The translations under genes were made by a program, and so were the position numbers. A DNA stretch of 8,990 nt from DATAYA01 sp036272815 (GTDB lineage: Bacteria; Pseudomonadota; Alphaproteobacteria; Acetobacterales; Acetobacteraceae): contig DATAYA010000074.1 in assembly GCA_036272815.1 (NCBI GenBank), positions 1 to 8,990 on the forward strand. Direction: 5' to 3'. The notes below the pieces were generated by a model, which made no database searches, had not been told where the DNA came from, and was given only the letters and a program-made list of their open reading frames with translations. Shown here piece after piece: positions 1 through 6,356 of the stretch; positions within the stretch are counted from its first letter, which is position 1, and the number at the start of each line of letters is the position of its first letter.

Positions 1-837
1 AACCTGGTCTGGGGCCTGGGCGGGATGATAAATCTCGGCCTTGCCGGCTTCTACGCCGTCGGCGCCTATGCAACGGCGCTGCTCGCCACGCGCGCCGGCT
101 GGCCGGACGGGGCGGCGCTGCTGGCCGCGACCCTCGCCGCCTGTGCGATCGGCGCCGGCGTCGCGCTGCTGACGGCGCGGCTGCGCGGTGACTATCTCGC
201 GATCGTGACACTCGGCTTCGCCGAGGTGCTGCGGCTCGCCGCCACCAACGAGATGTGGCTCACCCACGGCGCCGACGGGATCAGCAACATACCCGCTCCC
301 GGCCGTGCCGGCCTCACCCCGTTCGGCTTCGAGATGCTGTTCTTCGGCCTCGTCTGGGGTGCCGTGCTCCTGCTCGGCTTCGGCTTCGCCCGGCTCTCCG
401 GATCGCCCTTCGGCCGCGTGCTGCGCGCGATCCGCGAGGACGAGACGGTGGCGCAGGTCGCCGGCAAGCGCACGCTGCGGTTCAAGGTGCAGGCCTTCGC
501 CCTCGGCGCGGGCGTGAGCGGGCTGGCCGGCGGCCTCTACGCGCAGTTCAACGGCTACGTGGCACCCGACGCGTTCGGGCCTCTGGTCACCATCTATGTC
601 GTGCTCGCGGTCGTCGCCGGCGGCACCGGGCGCATGACAGGCGCGGTCCTCGGCGCGGTCCTGGTCACGGCGCTCACCGAGGGGACGCGCTTCCTTGGCG
701 CGCTGCTGCCCTTCCTGCATCCGGTGCAGATCGCCTCGGTCCGGGAAGGTGTGATCGGCCTCGCGCTGATCGGCTTGCTGCATCTGCGGCCGGAGGGGGT
801 GCTTCCGGAGCGGGTTCGGCTACACTCCCCGCCATGA
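1..837 (+). CDS. livM: Branched-chain amino acid-type ABC transporter permease, LivM family (5' partial)
   Basis: This is an inner-membrane permease subunit of a LivFGHMK-type ABC importer for branched-chain amino acids or related organic solutes. The frame is open from the first base, and the residues before the first ATG (base 25) already match the family's N-terminal block (NLVWGLGGMINLGLAGF, then GAYA), so that ATG is internal and the true start lies upstream. Numbering from the first codon, family signatures are GDYLAIVTLGFAEVLR (from about residue 63), the cytoplasmic coupling loop GRVLRAIREDE (about 138-148) and FALGAGVSGLAGGLYAQF shortly after. Hydrophobic segments are at about 8-30, 38-62, 108-130, 165-185, 198-225 and 250-265. 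About 278 residues are visible; family members are usually 300-350, so little is missing. The partner permease, ATPases and binding protein are not in the window. The stop overlaps the next start (ATGA). LivM-like permeases also serve amides, urea and aromatic acids, so the substrate is open. Confidence 0.93.
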   Translation, partial: NLVWGLGGMINLGLAGFYAVGAYATALLATRAGWPDGAALLAATLAACAIGAGVALLTARLRGDYLAIVTLGFAEVLRLAATNEMWLTHGADGISNIPAPGRAGLTPFGFEMLFFGLVWGAVLLLGFGFARLSGSPFGRVLRAIREDETVAQVAGKRTLRFKVQAFALGAGVSGLAGGLYAQFNGYVAPDAFGPLVTIYVVLAVVAGGTGRMTGAVLGAVLVTALTEGTRFLGALLPFLHPVQIASVREGVIGLALIGLLHLRPEGVLPERVRLHSPP

Positions 838-1313
838 CCGACACAGACGCCCTCATCACGTCCCACGCCGCACTCGGCCAGCCCGAGGCCACGTTCCGCG
901 CTCTCGACACCGCCGTCGCCCGCGCGCCGGGGCATATCCTGTTCACCGTGCTGATCCACCACCCGGCGCTGCGGCAATCGGAACGCTTCTACAGCAACCG
1001 GCCCGACGCCTATCCGGTGGGCGGCCGCAAGCCCGTGACCGACAGCGCCTGGATGCAACGTGTGATCGGCCGCGGCGAACCCTATATCGGCCGCACCGCC
1101 GATGACATCAGGGAGGTGTTCTTCGACCACGAACTGATCCTCTCGCTCGGCTGCGAGAGCGTGCTGAACATGCCGGTGCGCTGGTCCGGGCAAACTGTCG
1201 GCACGCTCAACCTGCTGCACCGCGCCGGACATTACGACGAGAGCCACGTCGCAGACGTGCGCCTCCTGGCGCATCTCGCCTTGCCCGCGATGCTGATGAT
1301 CGCCCGGCGCTAA
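834..1313 (+). CDS. Small GAF-domain protein
   Basis: This 159-residue protein is essentially one GAF domain, a small-molecule-binding or sensory fold. Landmarks are HILFTVLIHH near residues 40-50, FYSNRPDAYPVGGRKP (about 57-72), a central helix ending in FFDHELILSLGCESVLNMPV (about 97-114, single Cys107) and GQTVGTLNLLHRAGHY (about 119-134). This is the pattern of a widespread family of stand-alone GAF proteins with no attached output domain. It lacks the multi-cysteine arrangement expected of free methionine-R-sulfoxide reductase, so I do not call it that. The start is the ATG overlapping the livM stop; the same frame extends upstream to base 255, but there it is only the shadow of livM. 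No strong ribosome binding site precedes the ATG, so translation probably depends on coupling to livM. A role in sensing the transported solute or its product is inference. It is soluble, with no signal peptide or membrane segment. Confidence 0.85.
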   Translation: MTDTDALITSHAALGQPEATFRALDTAVARAPGHILFTVLIHHPALRQSERFYSNRPDAYPVGGRKPVTDSAWMQRVIGRGEPYIGRTADDIREVFFDHELILSLGCESVLNMPVRWSGQTVGTLNLLHRAGHYDESHVADVRLLAHLALPAMLMIARR

Positions 1314-1330
1314 AACAGCGGAGACCCGAC

Positions 1331-2521
1331 ATGGCTTTTCTTGACACCGACATCCGCGACTACCGCTTCGCCCTGATGCGGGCACTGATGGACCGCGCGC
1401 AGCTTGACGCGCTCGCCTTCACCTCGGCCGACTTCTTCCAGTTCGCGACCAATTTCTCGACCGACGTGCAGACCTGGGAACGCCCGATCGTCTGCGTCGT
1501 GCCGCGCGAAGGCACGCCCTTCGTCGTGCTCAACGAGCTCTCCACGAACCATTGGCGGTATGCGGCCGAGGACGCGCGGCTCTGGGTCACGGATACGCGC
1601 TTCTACGGCGAGCACCCGCGGGTCGCCGCACGATTGCCGCTGCTGGCGCAATGGCCGGAGCTGGTCGCCGACCGGCTGCGCGAGGCCGGGCTCGCGCGCG
1701 CCCGCATTGGCGCCGAGGCGGCGGGCGGCCCGCTCGGCCGTGCGCTGGCTCTGCTGCCGCACGCCAGAATTGAGCCGGTCCTCGCCGAAATGCGCGCGCT
1801 GCGCTGGGTCAAGCACGAGCAGGAGATCGCGCTGCTGCGCGAGATCGCCGCCCTCACCGATTGGGTACAGACGCAATACCGCGACGCGATACGCCCCGGG
1901 CGGCTGGTGCAGGAGATGGACATGGCGATGGCCGCACGCGCATGCGAGGCGGGAGCGGAGCGGTTCCCGGCGCAGCACCTGGAAATCATGCGCTGCTGGA
2001 CGCTCTCCGGCCCTGCATCGGCCGCGCCGCATGGCGACGGGCGACAGGCCGGCGCCCGCATCGAACGCGGCCACGGGCTCGTCAACATCGTCGTCCTCCG
2101 CGTCAACGGCCTCGTCGTCGAGAACGAACGCACCTGGTTCTGCGGACCGCCTACGCCGCAACAGCGCGCGTTGTTCGAGGCGGCGCGCGAAGCCAACGAG
2201 GCCGCGTCCGCGGCCGCGGTGACCGGCGCACCCGTGAGCGGTATCGACGCCGCGGCGCAGGCGGTGATCGAGCGCGCCGGCTTCGCCGACCACATCCGGC
2301 ATCGCACGGGACACGGCATGGGCACGCTCGGCCACGAGTTCCCCGAGGACATGGCGTTCAACCACCGCCCCTTGTTGGAACGGGAAGTCTATTCCGCCGA
2401 GCCCGGCCTCTACGTCTTCGGTCTCGGCGGCTTCCGCCACGACGACACGGTGGTGGTGGGCCGCACGCCGGAGGTGCTGACCCGCGCACCGCGCGACCTC
2501 GCAAGCCAGACGGTCGGCTGA
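1331..2521 (+). CDS. M24-family (creatinase / aminopeptidase P-like) hydrolase with atypical active site
   Basis: This 396-residue protein has the two-domain layout of creatinases and prolidases: an N-terminal creatinase-like domain (about 10-160) and a C-terminal pita-bread domain (about 170-390). The C-terminal part is clear from RHRTGHGMGTLGHE (323-336), SAEPGLY (ending at Tyr361) and GGFRHDDTVVV (366-376). In metal-dependent members the ligands are Asp, Asp, His, Glu, Glu. Here the Asp sites fall at about Ile253 and Glu264, His328 and Glu357 are kept, and the last Glu is Asp371. The block ending NERTWF (265-270) resembles creatinase, a member of the fold that works without metal, and His234 lies near where creatinase has its catalytic His. 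I therefore favour a creatinase-like C-N hydrolase over a true Xaa-Pro peptidase. The substrate is unknown. The ATG has a GGAG motif (1320-1323) at good spacing. It follows the GAF gene by 17 bases and ends 4 bases before parC. Confidence 0.88.
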   Translation: MAFLDTDIRDYRFALMRALMDRAQLDALAFTSADFFQFATNFSTDVQTWERPIVCVVPREGTPFVVLNELSTNHWRYAAEDARLWVTDTRFYGEHPRVAARLPLLAQWPELVADRLREAGLARARIGAEAAGGPLGRALALLPHARIEPVLAEMRALRWVKHEQEIALLREIAALTDWVQTQYRDAIRPGRLVQEMDMAMAARACEAGAERFPAQHLEIMRCWTLSGPASAAPHGDGRQAGARIERGHGLVNIVVLRVNGLVVENERTWFCGPPTPQQRALFEAAREANEAASAAAVTGAPVSGIDAAAQAVIERAGFADHIRHRTGHGMGTLGHEFPEDMAFNHRPLLEREVYSAEPGLYVFGLGGFRHDDTVVVGRTPEVLTRAPRDLASQTVG

Positions 2522-2525
2522 CCCG

Positions 2526-4745
2526 ATGCCCGACGACCTCACCGGCCAGATCGAGGACGCGCCGCTCGCGGACGCCTTATCCGAGCGCTATCTCGTCTAT
2601 GCGCTCTCCACGATCATGTCGCGCTCACTGCCCGACGTGCGCGACGGGCTCAAGCCCGTGCATCGCCGGCTGATCTACGCAATGCACCTGCTCCGGCTTG
2701 ATCCTTCCGCCGGCTTCAAGAAATGCGCGCGCGTCGTCGGCGACGTGATCGGCAAGTTCCATCCACATGGGGAAATCGCCGTCTACGACGCGCTGGTCCG
2801 GCTCGCGCAGGATTTCGCCGTGCGCTACCCGCTGGTTGAGGGCCAGGGCAATTTCGGCAACGTCGATGGCGACAATGCGGCGGCGATGCGCTACACGGAG
2901 GCTCGTCTCACCGAGGTCGCACGCGCGCTGCTCTCGGGTATCGACGACGACGCCGTGGATTTCCGCACCACCTATGACGGCGAGGAGCACGAACCGCTCG
3001 TCCTGCCGGGCGGCTTTCCCAACCTGCTTGCCAATGGCGCCGCCGGCATCGCGGTCGGCATGGCGACGAGCATCCCGCCGCATAATGCGGGCGAGGCCTG
3101 TGCCGCCGCCATTCATCTGATCCGCAACCCCGACGCGACAACCGCCGACCTGCTCGCCCACATGCCCGGCCCCGATTTCCCGACCGGAGGCGTGCTGATC
3201 GAGGACGCTGCGAGCCTGCGCGCCGCCTACGAGACGGGCCGCGGCGGCTTCCGCCTGCGCTCGAAATGGGAGATCGAGCGCGGCAAGCACGGCACCTGGA
3301 ACGTCGTCGTCTCCGAAATCCCCTATCAGGTCCCGAAGTCACGCCTGATCGAACAGGTCGCCGCGCTGCTGGAGGCGAAGAAACTCCCGCTGCTCGCCGA
3401 CATCCGCGACGAGAGCGATGCCGCCGTGCGGATCGTGCTCGAGCCGAAAACGCGCAGCGTCGAGCCGGCGGTGCTGATGGAGACCCTGTTCCGTGCTTCG
3501 TTTTTCGAGAGCCGATTTCCGCTCAATATGAACGTGCTGACCGCCGACCGCACGCCCGCGGTGCTTTCGCTGCGCGAGGTGCTGCGTCACTGGCTCGACC
3601 ACCGGCACGAGGTGCTGGAGCGCCGCTCCCGCCATCGCCTCGCCGCGATCGACCGGCGGCTCGAGGTTCTTGACGGCTTTCTCGCGGTGTTCCTCAACCT
3701 TGATGAGGTGATCCGCATCATACGTACCGAGGACGAGGCCAAGCCGGCGCTGATCGCCGCGTTCAAGCTGACCGACGCGCAGGCCGAGGCGATCCTCAAC
3801 ATGCGGCTGCGCAGCCTGCGCCGGTTGGAGGAGATGGAAATCCGGCGCGAACACACGGCGCTTGCGAAGGAGCGTCGTGGCCTCGTCGGCCTGCTCGCCG
3901 ACCCCGCTCTGCGCTGGACGCGCATCACCGAGGAGCTGGAAGCGACGCGGAAACAATTCGGCTCGGGCCCGCTCGGCGCACGACGTACCGTGATCGGCTC
4001 GGCGCCCGAGGCGATCGAGGTGTCCGCCGAGGCGTTCGTGGAGCGCGAGCCGATCACGGCGATCTTGTCCGAGAAGGGCTGGCTGCGCGCCGTTCGCGGC
4101 CACATTGCCGAAACCGGTGACCTGCGCGTCAAGGAGGGTGATCGGCTGCGGCTGCTGTTGCCGTGCGAGACCACCGACCGGCTCTGCCTGTTCGGCACCA
4201 ATGGCCGCGCCTACATCCTGCGCGCGGGTGACCTGCCGCGCGGGCGTGGCGACGGGCAGCCGGTACGCGTACTCGCCGAACTCTCGAACGAGGACGACGT
4301 TGCCGCGCTGTTCGTGTGGCGCGAGGGGATGCGACATCTCGTCGCCAGCCAGACCGGACGTGGCTTCGTCGTGCGCGCGGACGATCTGCTGACCGATCGA
4401 CGCGCAGGCAAGCAGGTTCTGAATCTTCGCTCCGGCGAGGAAGCGGCGCTGTGCATCCCGGCCGACGGCGATCATGTCGCAACGGTGGGCGAGAACCGCA
4501 AGCTGCTCGTCTTCCCGCTTGCGCAGGTTCCCGAACTGCCGCGCGGCTCCGGCGTCATCCTGCAACGCTTCCACGACGGCGGGCTGGGCGACGCGCGAGT
4601 GTTCGTCCTCGCCGATGGTCTGACGTGGAAGCTCGGCGACCGCGTGCGTACCGAGACCGATCTGCGCCCGTGGCTCGGCGAGCGTGCGCAGGCTGGCAAG
4701 CTGCCGCCGAACGGGTTTCCGAAATCGGGGCGGTTCGGAGGGTGA
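2526..4745 (+). CDS. parC: DNA topoisomerase IV subunit A
   Basis: ParC is the DNA-breaking subunit of topoisomerase IV, which with ParE decatenates daughter chromosomes. The 739-residue length is near the 752 of E. coli ParC. The N-terminus has YLVYALSTIMSRSLPDVRDG followed by LKPVHRRLIYAM. The quinolone-determining segment is GKFHPHGEIAVYDALVRLAQ (from about residue 76), and the active-site tyrosine is Tyr123 in MRYTEAR. A coiled-coil/gate region follows (about 330-490), including LTDAQAEAILNMRLRSLRRL. The C-terminus (about 490-739) carries degenerate beta-pinwheel blades such as REPITAILSEKGWLRAV and GRGFVVRADDLL. I see no GyrA-box (QRRGGxG), and STIMSRSLPD fits ParC better than GyrA. Ile84 and Asp88 occupy the positions of E. 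coli Ser80 and Glu84. The start is the only suitable ATG, with a poor ribosome binding site 4 bases after the upstream stop, so coupling is likely. parE is not in the window. The protein is complete and looks functional. Confidence 0.97.
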   Translation: MPDDLTGQIEDAPLADALSERYLVYALSTIMSRSLPDVRDGLKPVHRRLIYAMHLLRLDPSAGFKKCARVVGDVIGKFHPHGEIAVYDALVRLAQDFAVRYPLVEGQGNFGNVDGDNAAAMRYTEARLTEVARALLSGIDDDAVDFRTTYDGEEHEPLVLPGGFPNLLANGAAGIAVGMATSIPPHNAGEACAAAIHLIRNPDATTADLLAHMPGPDFPTGGVLIEDAASLRAAYETGRGGFRLRSKWEIERGKHGTWNVVVSEIPYQVPKSRLIEQVAALLEAKKLPLLADIRDESDAAVRIVLEPKTRSVEPAVLMETLFRASFFESRFPLNMNVLTADRTPAVLSLREVLRHWLDHRHEVLERRSRHRLAAIDRRLEVLDGFLAVFLNLDEVIRIIRTEDEAKPALIAAFKLTDAQAEAILNMRLRSLRRLEEMEIRREHTALAKERRGLVGLLADPALRWTRITEELEATRKQFGSGPLGARRTVIGSAPEAIEVSAEAFVEREPITAILSEKGWLRAVRGHIAETGDLRVKEGDRLRLLLPCETTDRLCLFGTNGRAYILRAGDLPRGRGDGQPVRVLAELSNEDDVAALFVWREGMRHLVASQTGRGFVVRADDLLTDRRAGKQVLNLRSGEEAALCIPADGDHVATVGENRKLLVFPLAQVPELPRGSGVILQRFHDGGLGDARVFVLADGLTWKLGDRVRTETDLRPWLGERAQAGKLPPNGFPKSGRFGG
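4737..4741 (+). promoter_or_regulatory. Ribosome binding site of the methyltransferase gene
   Basis: GGAGG lies inside the last codons of parC, 8 bases before the ATG at 4750. It decides the methyltransferase start: the same frame has an earlier ATG at 4684, but that lies within parC and would add 22 residues that do not resemble the family. Confidence 0.75.
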
Positions 4746-4749
4746 TGCG

Positions 4750-5556
4750 ATGAGCGAGGCGCTGCCGTTCGAACCGCATCGCTTCCGCAGCGCCGCGGCC
4801 CACTACCGCGCCGGCCGCACCGCGTACCCGCCGCTGCTGATCCGCCGCACGGCCGAGAGGGCGGGCGTGACACCGGCGCATCGCGTGCTTGATCTCGGCT
4901 GCGGGCCCGGCCCGCTCGCGATCGGCTTCTCCTATTTCGCCGGCGAGGTGGTGGCGGTCGACCCGGAGCCGGCGATGCTCGAAGAGGCGCGCGCGGCCGC
5001 CGCGGGACTTGCTCCCGACATCATCTTTCGCGAGGGCAGCTCGTACGATCTCGACGCGGCGCCCGGGCGGTTCCGCCTCGTCGTGATCGGCCGTGCGTTC
5101 CACTGGATGGACCGCGCCGACACGCTGCGCCGGCTTGATGCGATGATCGAGCCGGGCGGCGCCGTTGCGCTGTTCGATGACACCCATGCCGATGTGCCGC
5201 AGAACGCATGGCGCGACCGCTGGCGCGAACTCGTCGACCGCTACGCCGCAGGCGATCCCGTCCACGACCGGCGCCGGGTAAAAGGCGCCTGGGTCCGGCA
5301 TTTGCCGTTCCTGCTCGACTCGGCATTCAGCCGGATCGAGCGCCTCTCCGTCTTCGGCCGACGCTTGGCAACCGTCCAGAGCCTCGTCGATCGCGCCATG
5401 TCGATGTCAAGCACGTCGCGCGCCCGCCTCGGCGAGGCGCGCGCCGACGCGCTGATCGCTGACCTGGACACGCTGCTCAGGGAGATTGCTCCGTCTGGCG
5501 TACTCGAGGAGGTGCTGGAATGGAGCGCCACGATCGCGACCCGGCAACCCACATGA
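4750..5556 (+). CDS. Class I SAM-dependent methyltransferase
   Basis: This is a soluble 268-residue methyltransferase with a Rossmann fold of the Methyltransf_11/25 (UbiE-like) type. Motif I is VLDLGCGPG (46-54), the SAM-binding glycine loop. Asp71 in VAVDPEPAML is the acidic residue at the end of strand 2 that normally binds the ribose hydroxyls. GRAFHWMDR (about 115-123) is the motif IV region, typical of the trans-aconitate/UbiE-like small-molecule group, and IEPGGAVALFDD is the following strand. The C-terminal third is variable and gives no substrate hint. The ATG at 4750 is chosen because GGAGG precedes it and because the first residues (FRSAAAHYRAGRTAYPPLL) match the usual entry of such enzymes. 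It starts 4 bases after the parC stop, and its 3' end overlaps the crotonase gene, so it is probably translated in the same unit. The acceptor could be an acyl-chain or acid intermediate of the downstream genes, but that is inference. Confidence 0.9.
   Translation: MSEALPFEPHRFRSAAAHYRAGRTAYPPLLIRRTAERAGVTPAHRVLDLGCGPGPLAIGFSYFAGEVVAVDPEPAMLEEARAAAAGLAPDIIFREGSSYDLDAAPGRFRLVVIGRAFHWMDRADTLRRLDAMIEPGGAVALFDDTHADVPQNAWRDRWRELVDRYAAGDPVHDRRRVKGAWVRHLPFLLDSAFSRIERLSVFGRRLATVQSLVDRAMSMSSTSRARLGEARADALIADLDTLLREIAPSGVLEEVLEWSATIATRQPT
5506..5512 (+). promoter_or_regulatory. Strong ribosome binding site within the methyltransferase 3' end, serving the crotonase gene
   Basis: GAGGAGG sits 7 bases before an ATG at 5520. 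It favours 5520 as the crotonase start over the ATG at 5553, which overlaps the methyltransferase stop as ATGA but has only a weak purine stretch upstream. The extra 11 residues (MERHDRDPATH) are not recognisable, so the choice rests on this site alone. Confidence 0.6.
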
Positions 5557-6356
5557 TCGTCGAGGACCGCTATACCCGCCTCCGCTTCGACCGGCCGCAC
5601 CCGCGCGTGCTGCGCATCCGCATGGCGAACGGCGCGATGAACACCACCGACCGGGCGATGCACACCGAGCTTGCCGCGATCTGGCCGGAGATCGATGCCG
5701 ACGAAACCATCGACGCCGCGATCATCACCGGCGAAGGGCGCCATTTTTCCGCCGGCGGCGACTTTGCAATGATCGACGACATCATCGCCGACTTCGACAC
5801 CCGCGCGCGCGTCTGGAAGGAGGCGCGCGCGATCGTCCACGGGATCATCGATTGCAGCAAGCCGATCATCAGCGCCATGCGCGGCGTCGCGGTCGGCGCG
5901 GGCCTCGTCTGCGGCTTGCTGGCGGATATCTCGATCGCCGCGGAGGATTGCCGCATCATCGACGGTCACACGCGGCTCGGAGTCGCAGCCGGCGACCATG
6001 CGACGATCATCTGGCCGCTGCTCTGCGGACTTGCGAAGGCGAAATACCACCTGCTCACCTGCGAGCCGCTCTCCGGCGCCGACGCGGAGCGCATCGGGCT
6101 CGTCTCGCTCGCCGTGCCCGACGGCGACCTCGACGTGCGCGCGGCCGAGATCGCGACGCGGATCGCCGAAGGAGCGCCATCGGCGATCCGCTGGACTAAG
6201 CACGCCCTGAACAACTGGCTGCGGCAGGCCGGCCCCGCCTTCGACGCCTCGCTCGCACTGGAATTCCTCGGGTTCACCGGACCGGAGGCGCGGGAGGGAC
6301 TGGCCGCGCACCGCGAGAAGCGGAGGCCGCGCTTCACCGGCGGCGCGAGCGGATGA
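5520..6356 (+). CDS. Enoyl-CoA hydratase/isomerase (crotonase) family protein with non-standard active site
   Basis: This 278-residue crotonase-superfamily protein should act on an acyl-CoA thioester. The first oxyanion-hole segment is GRHFSAGGDFAMIDD (about 78-92) and the second is RGVAVGAGLVCGLLADISIA (about 121-140), followed by GHTRLGVAAGDHATIIWPLL (about 149-168) and EPLSGADAERIGLVS. In enoyl-CoA hydratase two glutamates, in GGGCE and PE, do the chemistry; here those positions are Val130 and about His150, so plain hydratase activity is unlikely. Asp159 and His160 in AAGDHA lie near where some superfamily members (dehalogenase, MenB type) place a catalytic Asp. Isomerase, hydrolase or C-C lyase activity is therefore possible. 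The same sequence pattern occurs in a recognisable subfamily, so this is not random decay. The start at 5520 overlaps the methyltransferase by 37 bases; the alternative is 5553 (267 residues). The stop overlaps the racemase start (ATGA), implying coupled synthesis. Confidence 0.9.
   Translation: MERHDRDPATHMIVEDRYTRLRFDRPHPRVLRIRMANGAMNTTDRAMHTELAAIWPEIDADETIDAAIITGEGRHFSAGGDFAMIDDIIADFDTRARVWKEARAIVHGIIDCSKPIISAMRGVAVGAGLVCGLLADISIAAEDCRIIDGHTRLGVAAGDHATIIWPLLCGLAKAKYHLLTCEPLSGADAERIGLVSLAVPDGDLDVRAAEIATRIAEGAPSAIRWTKHALNNWLRQAGPAFDASLALEFLGFTGPEAREGLAAHREKRRPRFTGGASG

Noticed and set aside
255..833. Upstream extension of the GAF gene reading frame inside livM
   Set aside because: The extension is arginine-rich shadow translation of livM; the domain-like sequence begins only at the ATG at 834.
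1310..2542. Minus-strand open frame (410 codons) opposite the M24 gene
   Set aside because: It is almost coextensive with a confidently identified gene and has no recognisable domain.
3339..4574. Long open frame on the minus strand (411 codons) opposite parC
   Set aside because: It lies wholly opposite a well-conserved gene, its translation is low-complexity and resembles no family, and such frames are expected in GC-rich DNA.
4684..4749. Earlier ATG for the methyltransferase
   Set aside because: It is inside parC, lacks a ribosome binding site, and adds residues unlike the family, whereas 4750 is preceded by GGAGG.
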